From Anastatus disparis (lineage: Eukaryota > Arthropoda > Insecta > Hymenoptera > Eupelmidae), in assembly GCA_017163975.1 (NCBI GenBank), contig JAFFSR010000301.1, positions 1,302,001 through 1,366,000 on the forward strand: a DNA stretch of 64,000 nt. The letters are read 5' to 3'. This document shows, piece after piece, positions 48,017 to 59,600 of the stretch. How positions within the stretch are numbered: the first letter of the stretch is position 1; every line of letters begins with the position of its first letter. Under the pieces are notes generated by a model. It was given only the letters and a program-made list of their open reading frames with translations. It made no database searches and was not told where the DNA came from. A program made the position numbers and the translations under genes.

Positions 48017-51000
48017 TATTGATGCTATATACATGCATACAAATGTAGACAAATGATGAGCCAAGCATACGACAGTGTTTGAATGCAGACTGCTTAAGAC
48101 TTCCGAACGTATATACAAGCATTTTTCACCAACAAAATTTGTGAATTTTTTTCTCGCTCCAAACCAAAAAACCCGGGATCAAACAAGTACTATTAGATAG
48201 GTATTTTGGTCCTCTATCAGCAAAAAAAATTTCAGCAAAAAAAAAATGGCCTTTTCGAGAAAAATGCATGTGCATAAAAAGTGCATTTTTTGTTAAAATG
48301 CATATATCTCAGTCATTTTTTAGTTTTTTTTTAAATTTCTTGCACGGAGTTGAAGAGGGCTCAAAACGAAATAAAATAAAAAAAGGTTTATCAAAATTCA
48401 TTGGGAATTGGTAAAACGATAGCTCTCTAAAGTTATTCTCAACATTTTCAGTTTTAACATTTAGTTTTTGTACGCAATTTTCAAAAGTGCATATCTGATG
48501 CAATTCTGATATTTCAGCAAAATAAAAAAATACGTATACCCTTATTTTTAGGGTAGAATAACATACTCCATTAGCGCAGTAATTGGTGACTTGAGTGTAT
48601 ACTGACTGTTCGATTTGAAATGGAATCAGCCTTATATATAAGCTATTAAAGTTCTATTCAGACCCAAAAAAATTTTTTAGGATAACTGCAAAGTCAAATT
48701 ATGGATGAAAAATTAAAAAAATGTACTTAAAATTTAATATTTTTTTATTTTCAATGGCCTCATCGTATAGTTGAGTATTTCGCACTTATATGATATTAAA
48801 GTAAAGATAAAGACCTTTAATTTACTTTTTTTAAAATATTTTTAGCTACACTAGAACCAGAGATATCGTCGTTTAAATATGATGAAAAATTTGAACCATC
48901 AGACTAGTGAATATGTTGATTTGAATCTATAAACTTTTTCTGCTTTTTTGTATGAACATGGATTATAAAGTATCATCAAAAGAAAACTCATTAGATTTTT
49001 ATATTGTATGTAAAAAAAGTACATACAATATAAATACTTATAAAGAATTTTCTGTATTAACGGCATGTAGTAGTTTCCCCTCTCCTGAAAATATTTTCAT
49101 TCAAAGTTTGTGAATACACGATGCGTCAAATCAAAATCTTCTACTATAGTAAGAAAATTTGTAACATTGATCCTGAGCGTAGACAACTCAAAGGATTCAC
49201 TAAAACACTATGTATAAAATGTTATAAACTAACATTCGATGTATATTATTTTGAGGTTAGGTTTACCGATCGCGATATCTAATTTTCATTTATACACCCC
49301 GCAACAAAATTATCGCAACAAAATTTTTCATCGAAAAATTGCCATTTTTCAAATGCTTGGAACTCGGTCAATTTTCATCGTATTGAGATGATTTTATTTA
49401 GTTTCGTAGTGAATCATGTGTACTTTTAGAAAAAACTGATGTCCAATAGCTGCGAGATAATGCCACATTTCTACGTCTTAATCAGGCCTGCTAACTTTTT
49501 TTTCTTAAAAAACGCAATAGTTTGCACGTTTGCCTGGATCACCAAAAACTTTTTTTTTTAAAAATCACAAATACCATCAATAAGTACATTTTTCAATGAG
49601 TATTTAAAAAAAAAATCGACCCTCTACGATTTTTATTGATCGAGTTATGCCACTTTAAAGATATCCCAATGTTTTAGTTAAATACCGCCAACATCAGCAT
49701 TACCCGATGCGTACCGCGAGGAGGTTGTTGGTCGGACTTACGCATCATTGTAGCCCTAAAAAGGGCCCATTGTGTGAACCGTTTCTAACATTAGGGACCC
49801 CGCGGCTCGTCACTTCCGCAGTATTTTTTGACTCTAAACCCTATGCGCGTGAGATCTTTAATACCGTGTATTGTCACCTCGCTGACGAATAACTTCTCCT
49901 ACACCGAGAGAGTTTTGCCTCAACAAACATGATGCGCGACGCACTAGAAAAAGGGATGCGTTTTGCATCGTAAATCGCGCATACTGCTTCGCATTTCATA
50001 ATTCATGCATCACTTTTTCTCGTGCATAAGTCGTAATGCAGTGCGCGAGGTGGCGCGCCGCATCGAAAAATTTCATGATTGTTTAGACACGCATCGATAT
50101 TTATCGTTGATGCGAGCCACCGTGTGGCCCGTTTTGAAAGCGCACCATCGTTTATGATGCAAAACTTTCTTCGTGTAAACTCTGTTGCATATTAATGAAT
50201 GCTCTCATTGAATCTTAAGGTATCTCGTGCCAAAGTTCATTAGGAATTCTTTCAAGCTCTTGGAGGTTAGCAGGAGGTCTCTCTAAATTACGTAATCGCC
50301 TGCTTATCATGTCCCAGACATGCTCTATGGGATTGAGATCTAGGCTATTAGCAGGATGAGGCAATACCTCTACGTTGTTTTCTTCCAAGTAAGTACGAGT
50401 TACCTTTGCAGTATGGGGACGTGCATTATCCTGCATCAAGATGAAATTATGGCCTATTTGCCGACTTATGCGAATTATGTGAGGGCGTGAAACTTCGTTA
50501 ATGTAACGTCCCGCTGTTAATCCTGGGGGTGGGATAATCACTAAGTCTGATCGATGGTTCATTGATATTCCACCCCATACCATAACGGATCCTTTATCAA
50601 ATGCTCGAGTTGGATCAACGTGATTTGGTGCGAAACGTTCTCGTCTACGGCGCAAAATTCGAATTCTAGCATCGTTTCCGTAAAGACAAAATCGAGATTT
50701 ATCTGTAAAAAACACATGTCTCCACTCTCTAGGTGTCCAGTGTCGATAATTACGGGCGTAATTTAGACGAGCTCGTCAGTGAACTGCTGATAAATTAGGC
50801 ACTCCATCACGGATTCGTGATCTCAAACCCCTTTAGTGAAATCGTCTTCTTATCCTCTGAGCGCTAATTCGTCTGCCTGGTAAATCATTCTTCCCAATTA
50901 GTCGCGCAACCTGCCTTGGATTGCGCAGGGTTTCATTAACAATGTGGTGATCCTCTCGATTCGTAGTAGTCCTATGTCGACCTTGACCAGGCCTCCGGCA

Positions 51001-52972
51001 ATAAGAACCTGTTTCTTCATACCAACTAAAAACACGTGACATCTTTGAGCGATGAATCCCCATTCTTCCGAATATATTGCTTTGACTCAGTCCCGTTTCT
51101 AGCAAAGCAACAATTTGAGCAGATTGGATTTCAGTAAGCCGAGGTATTTTAATTAAGAATATGTTATTATAATTTTTAGTTCCTATGTACTTTGTGTATA
51201 ATGTATAATGATCCTTCGCTTTCACTCTTGGCCAGTATGCCGCCTCAAACTTCCACTTTATTTTTTTAAATTGATTTGTTGGTAGAGTTGATAATTTTAC
51301 AGTAAGTGTGAAGATGCAATGTTAAATGTACCGAAAACGTAGTGGTGTAATTTTAAGTAAAGTTACACTTTTCATGGATTAATTGAAAAAAAAAAATAAC
51401 GAATATCAATGTGGTTTCTTTGTTTATGGGGGTTCAGGATAGTTTCCGGAGCACAAATTTCTTAAAATGTAACCTGATATTTTCGCAAGAACTATAAGGA
51501 GAGATAATTCGTCAGCGAGGTGGCATTACACGGTATTAAAGGTCTCGGGCGCATAGGGTTTGGAGTCAAAAAGTACTGCGGAAGTGGCGAGCCGTGGGGT
51601 CCCTAATGTAGAAAACGGTTCACACAATAAGCCCTTTTCAGGGCCACAATGATGCGTAAGTCCGAACAACAACCTCCTCGCGGTACGCATTGGGTAATGC
51701 TGATGTTGGCGGTATTTAGCTAAAACATTGGGATATCTTTAAAATGGCATAACTCGGTCAAAAAAAAAATCGTAGAGGGTCTTTTTTTCAAATACTCATT
51801 AAAGATGTACTTAATGATGGTATTTGTGATTTTTTTTTTTTAAATTTTTGGTGATCCAGGCAAACTATTGCGTTTTTTAAGAAAAAAAAGTTGGTAGGCC
51901 TGATTAAGACGTAAAAATGTTGCATTAACTCGCAGCTATTGGACATCATTTTTTCCTAAAACTACACATGATTCCCTACGAAACTAAAAAAAATCATCTC
52001 AATACAATGAAATTTGACCGAGTTTCAAGCATTTGAAAAATGGCAATTTTCGATAAAAAATTTTGTTGCGGAGTGTATAAATAAAAATTAGATATCGCGA
52101 TCGGTAAACCTAACCTCAAAATACTATACATCGAATGTTTGTTTATAACATTTTATACATAGTGTTTTAGTGAATTCTTGAGTTGTCTACGCTCAGGATT
52201 AATCTTACGAATTTTTTTACTATAGTAGAAGATTTTGATTTGACGCATCGAGTCTTTACAATCTTTGAATGAAAATATTTTTAGGAGAGGGGAAACTGCA
52301 ACATGCCGTTAATACAGAAAATTCTTTATAAGTATTTATATTGTATGTACTTTTTTTACATATAATATAAAAATCTAAAGAGTTTTCTTTTGATGATACT
52401 TTATAATTCATGTTTATACAAAAAAGCAGAAAAAATTTATAGATTCAAATCAACATATTCACTAATTTGATGGTTCAAATTTTTTATTAAATTTAAACGA
52501 CGATATCTCTGGTTCTAGTATAGCTAAAAATATTTAAAAAAAAGTAAATTAAAGGTCTTCATCTTTACTTTGATATCATATAAGTGCGAAATACTCAACT
52601 ATACGATAAGGCCATTGAAAATAAAAAAATATTAAATTTTAGGTACAGTTTTTCAATTTTTCATCCATAATTCGACTTTGCAGCTACCCTAAAAAAAGTT
52701 TTTTGAGTCTGAATAGAACTTTAATAGCTTATATATAAGCATAATCAACTGTTTAAACAGTCTGGTAGAGATTGAAAAATGTTAGGGCTGTCAAATAAAT
52801 AACAACACTGAAAAACAGCAAAAAAATTTTTTCAAATTGTTTTTTGAAAAGTGCGGTTGATTACGCTCTATTCAAGAGGGATATTTCAATATATTTCTTA
52901 GTTTTTAGTGACACATTAATGATTTAAGGGTTGGGAGCAAGGTTTTTTTGACTTTGGGAAATAAGGGACACC

Positions 52973-53023
<51 letters not shown>

Positions 53024-53596
53024 GTCCTCGTAGGCCGTATTCGTGTCAGTATGTAAAGAGCATGCTAAATTTGTATTGGCATCCCATATGTCTCAGACGC
53101 GCTCCACGACTTATTGCAAGAATTATATGTCTTCCTGAGACACATTGAGATTCAATATGTCTCAGGAGAAATCAATATGGCATCACCGATCCTACTATGT
53201 TTCGTTCAATATGTCAAAGAGCAATCATATTGAACGTAGGTTAGTGAAAAAAAAATGACTCGCGCTTCGACAGCAGCTATACTCATTACAAAATGTCAAT
53301 CTAAGAAACAAAAGAAAAAATCAATAGAACTAAAATTTAATTTTAAAAGTATTGAAAAAAAGATTAATATTTTGAACTAATAAGTTATATTTTCTCATAC
53401 GGCCTACTTCGGACATAAAATCATCTATGTCCTTTGGCCGTTTATTCAGGTGAAATCTGAATCTCGAACAATGTTTGCCGCTTGAGCAGAAATCTACCTC
53501 GGGCGCGCTTCGCGCGCCCTCGGCAATTTCAGCTCAAGCGACAAACATTGTCCTCGATTCATATTCCACCTGAATACGGGCAAAGGACATATGTAA

Positions 53597-53639
<43 letters not shown>

Positions 53640-56600
53640 CAACGATTATTCATAATCGCGCAGACAGGACATTCAAATCTCCCGTCACGGTAGTAACAGG
53701 CTCAACCGCCACGCGCCGTCAGTTTTGCTGCTCCTGCAAGAGGAACAGCGAGCTCGGGAGCATATAAGAGCTAAGGCCCGATGTACCAGAGAAGCTTTGC
53801 AGACTAAGCTCTCTCTCTCTCTCTCTCTTCGCCGAGTGAGCTCGCTGGCCTAGAGAGAGGGGAGATAACAGTAGCATTGATCTTACCCAGAGTTTTATTC
53901 TGGCTAAGAATGCTCTCTCTCCCTCTTTCTCTCTCTTGCACTAAAGCCTATATAGAGTGCGCTCGCTTTTATAGCCTTCAAATGTGAATTGAGATGCGGT
54001 CGATTTTAGCGTAGTGCGCTCGCTCGCCTAAATCGAGTGCAACAGAGTTAAGTTGCAAATGCACTTCCGCACCGCCGTACCGCTGTACCGCCGTACCGAC
54101 TGCACTGTAAATAAGAGATTAGTATAATTTAATATAAGATTGTATTAGTCTGTACCACCGAGCCGCCTTACCGGCCGTCTTGTACAAAAAGTAACTTTAT
54201 AAATTCATTATAAATTCATATTTGACATTAAGGTTGATTCACACCAAACCGTCACAGCATATACCGTCGAGTCGCCGCACCGACCTGTGCACAAGACACT
54301 TAGTCTAAGATGAGTTTCTAGTAACATTAAGGGTGCTTCCCACATATTTTTACCGTAGTATTAAGTTAGCATTAAGGGTGTTTCCCACCTACTGCCGCCG
54401 GCGGAAAAATTACTCTACCTATGTGCATCCACCGCGCATTAGAGAATCATAGGCCTTCAGCCACATTCCGTGTTACCGCATTAAGGGTCCCGTCCACCCA
54501 CCATATTAAAATAATTAGTTTATTAATATTATATTTTTGTTTGTTCGTTACACGATGACCGAATTAACCCGGCCGACCGTCAAATACCGTTTAGTCTAAA
54601 TTTACTCATTGTTAAAGAATAAAGTCTATTTCAATTAAAAGAAAGTATCATACATTAGTTTGAATTATTTTTGATTTCATTTATTTCCGTCGCCGACAAG
54701 AGGCGCATATGCCGTCAAGTGGCTTATATTCAATCTTTATTTCTTTATATGACGCGCACAATTTAATTAGGTTAGTTCTTCGATTTATATAATTTGAGTT
54801 AGTTATTACTTTTCACTATTATTGTTATACGTCGTTGTAAGATATGAGTTTAGAGTACAATAAAGCCCAGGTACTCCCTAGCATGAATAAACGTGTCAAC
54901 CTGTTTACTATCCTTTATCTTTCCACCGCCCATCCTGATCGACCTCCTGCCTCCAACCCTGGTCACTCACTGAAGCGTCCGGCAACAGGAGGTAAAGACG
55001 TAATTTTCCTACCTGCGGAAAATAAAAACGTTACAATATATATATACACTCCGTTCCACATGCTTTTGCGCACCCAGAGAAAAAATTATAAGAGCTAAAA
55101 CATTTTATTACTCAGCAGCTAAAAGTCGTAACTCAAAAAATCCAACGGCGTTCGAAAGAGCAGGTGAAAAGCTTTCGAAAATACTATTGTGAACTTTAAA
55201 AAACTTAAATTTAAGTCGTTTGGAAAAGTTAAAAAACAACTAAAAAAAAGCAAAAAAATTAGTCTTTTTTTAATTTGCTGCAGATTTAGATCCAATGATC
55301 GTAGCTTAAAAAAACAAACTGGGTTTAAAAGGGTATTTATTCAGCTTTAAAATGAGGGGTCAAGCATTTGTTTTTGTCATTTTTTACCAGAGCTACAGGA
55401 TTTTTTGTTAAAAAACACGTTTTTTTTCAAATGCCAATATTTTGAAAAGTAAGCGAGATAGAAAAAAACTTTAGAGAAAAAAAAGTTACATTTTTACGTA
55501 TAAAAAACAAACTTGCAGTTTAAAATAAAATTCAAATAAAAAAAAATTTTTTGACTTTTTTTTTTATAAATTTTTTATAATTTTTTAGTAGATATATTTC
55601 TTTTATGCTTTGCGTAAGAGAGCGCTTAACTTTTCAAGTTTTTATAGGGGAAGAGGTTCTGTTGTGGGCATGGTTTGGTTGTGGACACCCCTGCGTTTCT
55701 ATTGACAAAAAGCACATGAGGTTTTTCTGACAAATGTCATTCATGTATTATGGCAGCACGTTTTTTTATGCCAAATATCGAAGCAAACAAACGCGTCTAC
55801 TTCGTGCTTTAAGCAAATTAATTTTTCTATGCTTGAAAAAAAATCACAAAAATTTATTTATACTTATGTATACTTTTTTAAAAGAATTGCAAATCGAAGT
55901 GAATCATTGAAGCTGAGTGCACATTTATTCAGAAGGAATTTATTTCTACTTAGTAATGCAATATGGATTGCAACCAATATCTTAACATCAACAATTTTGT
56001 ATGATTGTCCACAACCGAACCAAAATTTTTTTTGGTTTGGTTGTGAGCATTTAACAAAATTAACAAAAAAAAATTATAATATTTGACGGAATCGATTTTG
56101 TCCCTTCGTTGGTAGTTAGCTAAGGTCTTCATCTTTCTATAGACACCTATAAGTCCAAAAAATATACAATTGGTGAAAAGTTATAAGCCAAAAACAGAAG
56201 GATGCCCACAACCGAATCCTTTCCCATACCATTTTCTTTAACAGATATTGTGTCACTTTTATTTGCACTTTGATGAGAACAATTAAAATCATCGTTCAAA
56301 TAATAATTTTCTACTTTCGTTATAATTTTACTATCCAAAGAATAGCCATAATAGTTTTCAGGCTTTTTGTAAATATCTTAATTATTTACCAATGATCTTG
56401 CTTGATCAATCATATAAACAGTTACATGTGGTAAAACTGATAATAAATAATTTTTAGAAATGTTGCTTGGTATAATACTTAATAACCGCACTTCCTCAAA
56501 AAAAATTTAAACAATTATCTAAAGCAATTTTAGTATTTTCAAGCCACTTATCACATGTTTCACATTCGTTATTTTCATTTAATGTGAGCAAATCCGTTAT

Positions 56601-59600
56601 ATCGTTGATTTTCATAATTTTACTTGCTATTTTTGAATGGCACGCATCGTTGGTTTTCTTTTTCGAAGAGCATAGAATTTTTGCGTCTTTATATTGTAAC
56701 TTTGAGGCATTTTGATTGGTGAAATTTATAATTCCAAATTACTTAGAGTCTGATTGAACTGTTCTACCACAGCCTCACTTTAAAAAACTATTTCCGAAGA
56801 TTTTTGACTGCTTAAGGTAGATGAAATAGATTTATTTTACACTTTATCTAAAAATATTCTGTAACATGAAGGACATATTTTATCCTCTCTAGAAAAAGAA
56901 GTATTCAGATACAAGCGCTTCAAAGACTCCGTTAGATTACCTAATTCTCTGAACGGATTTTTGGAGCTATCATAAACAACTATTTTGTGCCTTACTTTTG
57001 AATCCTTGCACTTAGTCTTAACAACCAGTGATGCCATTATTATTAATTAGTTCTTCGACAGAGCGGAAGAAAAAATTGTCTACTTCAATTCTGGCTTGGA
57101 CGACATTAGGCGTTTGCGCCCTTAGTGGCATTCATTGAACTAGCTGAATGGTTGCACCTTCCATGTGAATAACAGGATGATATCTATTTATTAAAGCATC
57201 AGCAATGCGATAAAAATTGCCTACATGTATCCCTTAAAAACTTAAAAATAGATCGAAGGTGACCATTTCTGTCTTCAACTATCCTACTTTATGTCGTGAT
57301 ATGCGTAGTATTTGGTTCTTCAGTAAATAATTATTTATCCAGGAGGAACTAAGGCGGGCATTTGATGGTTGATACCTAAATGTTGTAGAAATATTACAGC
57401 ATCTTGATACCCTCTACCATCTAATAAAATGTTTTGCCGTTTTGAAACCAATTTCTTAAAGAATCTCCATCTTTTTGAAGTTCACCTTGTTGAATTTGTG
57501 CATCATTATTTGCAGAATCTGGAAAATAAGGGCTAAATATTGCCAAAATAAATCCGTCAGGTGCTACTACTAAAGTAGGTTTTAATAAGTGCCTATGCTT
57601 ATGTACAGAATAAGAATGGAATAACACACGAAAACAAGAACTTTTCTGTATAAATATATATGTACTATACACGATAGCTATAGCTCTTGCTTGATTAAAT
57701 TGAGGATTGAACAATGCATTAGAAAATCCTGTGACATGTTGAGCTATGTATTCTTGCCTCGTGATCGATGCTGATCCAATATTTTCTTGCACAAATCTCC
57801 CTGATAATGATCTTTTGACGTAACTAATAATATAACTTACATTTTGTCTTGAATTGTAATTAAAAATAACTTTTAAAAATTCATCGTTTAGTCCTTGCCT
57901 CATCTTACACAAAAAAGTAAGCAACTTATTTTCACTTATGTGATGAAGTTTTACGTTTTGCATAACTGGATCACAAAAAGTGAAAAGTTCTTCAAACTGT
58001 TTTTTTGTTATAGGTGCAATACATTTGAATTCTTCTTCTGATAAATTAGTATCTAAAAATTTTGATTTAGCTATGCATTCCTGTCTTGAATGATTTAAAA
58101 AATCTAAAATTTCAGAGCCATTCACTTTACGTGGTCTGTTAATGAAAAATAAACCAGGTAATAATATTTTTAAAAGTAAACAATTTTCAACTAAATGTTG
58201 TAAACGTGACATTTCTATAAAAATATTAGCTTTGCATTTGAATGATAATCTGTGAAAATTGTTATGTGCGTTACATATGATACATGTATTATTAGTTGTT
58301 TGTGTCAACACATTCAATCTAATACAAGTTGGATTTTCGTTTAATAGCGTTATCTCTTGCAAAATACTTATATTACAATTCGTACACAATCGAATTTCAT
58401 TATGTGATTCCAGTGGGGGATGACTCAACTCATCTCGTCTTGTGATGGCTATTTGATTTTCAATTATATTTTTGTTTGCATCAATGCGAACCACTGTCAC
58501 AACCGAAACAATGAATTAGCACTGGACCATCGCCCCGAGCAGCCATTTTGAATAACAAGTATAGTCAATTACGAAAGTGGATATTATATTTGTTTACAAT
58601 AACTATTGTAAAAAAAAATAAAATGATTACAACTGCTTTATTTTAAACATTTAATAAAAAATATTATACAAATATATTGAAATATAAAGTATTTATTTTT
58701 TAACTCTTGTACAGAATATACATGTATATATAAAATAACGTAATCGATCAAACGATTAACTGTATTAAAAAAATATTGCAATTTAATGAATTATTTTACA
58801 GGGATATTTTCATTTAAAAAATGAATATTAAACGGCAAATAGATGAATTATCAATGAAACTTGAATTGACTTTCAACAAACTTAGTTCTTCAAATAATAA
58901 AAAAATTAATAATGATAGAAACAATATAATAAAATGTTGTAAGGAATCATTTTCTAAAAGCCATTAAAATATAAAACCCTATTTGACCTTGAAAATGTCG
59001 ATTATAAAAATGTTGATTAACCTTAATATCGAGATGAGGTTTAGTGTAAATATATAGTCGACTTTCAGTTAAACCTAAAAGTCATTGGATATGATCCAAA
59101 CCGAATTGGCCTTAGCCACGAGTTTCATCTTTGAACAAAAAATCTAAGCGTATCAATAAATACACAAAATCTCTCGAACATCTATATCATCCTACTGTAT
59201 TACAGTTCTATGAACCTGATTTAATTTTTACCATAATTAGCCTTGTTGATCTGGGAATGTTCATAATGCAATTTAAATTGCATGTGACTTAGTACTACAG
59301 CGATATAAAATATTTGGGAGCAAAATCAGATACATGAAAAATGAAATAAAAGAGCCAAATATTTATTGATAGCAATAATGTTGATGAAGCTGGTATATAT
59401 GATGCTGATGATGACCACAAGCTAATCGCAGAATATTACTGCACTTGAGGGTCAGAACTCCCACGTCACACGTATTTTATAATTTTTGAATTTTTAGTTT
59501 TAAGTCCTCCGCAATTAAAAAAGTGATATTGATAAACATATGATTCTTATGACGCTCTTATAATATTTATGATCGACTCGTTACATCGCTGCACGTAGTC

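Larger units (their letters stand above)
44890..48631 (-). mobile_element. Autonomous-looking long-TIR DNA transposon (copy 2, GGCTGATTCC family), TSD TTAT
   Basis: The element is 3,742 bp. TIRs of about 545 bp (44890-45433 and 48085-48631) begin GGCTGATTCCATTTCAAATC. The flanks are TTAT at 44886-44889 and 48632-48635. The empty target survives in the opposite arm of the surrounding foldback (52735-52738) and shows a single TTAT, so the 4-bp duplication is certain. It encodes one intact transposase. A 4-bp duplication with long TIRs fits the Sola superfamily, but that assignment is an inference. Confidence 0.92.
49295..52075 (-). mobile_element. Tc1-type DNA transposon with about 600-bp TIRs, at the dyad centre of a foldback
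   Basis: The ends are CACCCCGCAACAAAATT (left) and its near complement at 52059-52075, flanked by TA. TIRs of about 600 bp run to about 49900 and from about 51497. Inside are a broken DD34E transposase and a small MITE (49902-50175). The flanking sequences on both sides are complementary to each other, so the insertion is at the centre of the outer palindrome. Confidence 0.85.
44649..52976. mobile_element. Foldback element (about 1.8 kb) expanded to 8.3 kb by two insertions
   Basis: The ends are TTAGGCTGTCCCTTATTTCC (left) and its complement at 52957-52976. The left arm is 44649-44889 plus 48636-49293 (about 900 bp); the right arm is 52077-52976 (900 bp). The arms are nearly perfect complements. 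The left arm is split by the 3.7-kb transposon, and the dyad centre is occupied by a Tc1 element. Single diverged arms of the family occur at about 470-710, 11395-11727 and 40725-40920. No coding sequence of its own is seen. Confidence 0.88.

Noticed and set aside
45018..48503. Matching 63-64-codon frames ([10 protein letters not shown]...) at both ends of the long-TIR transposon
   Set aside because: They are the left and right TIR copies; no sign of a real product.
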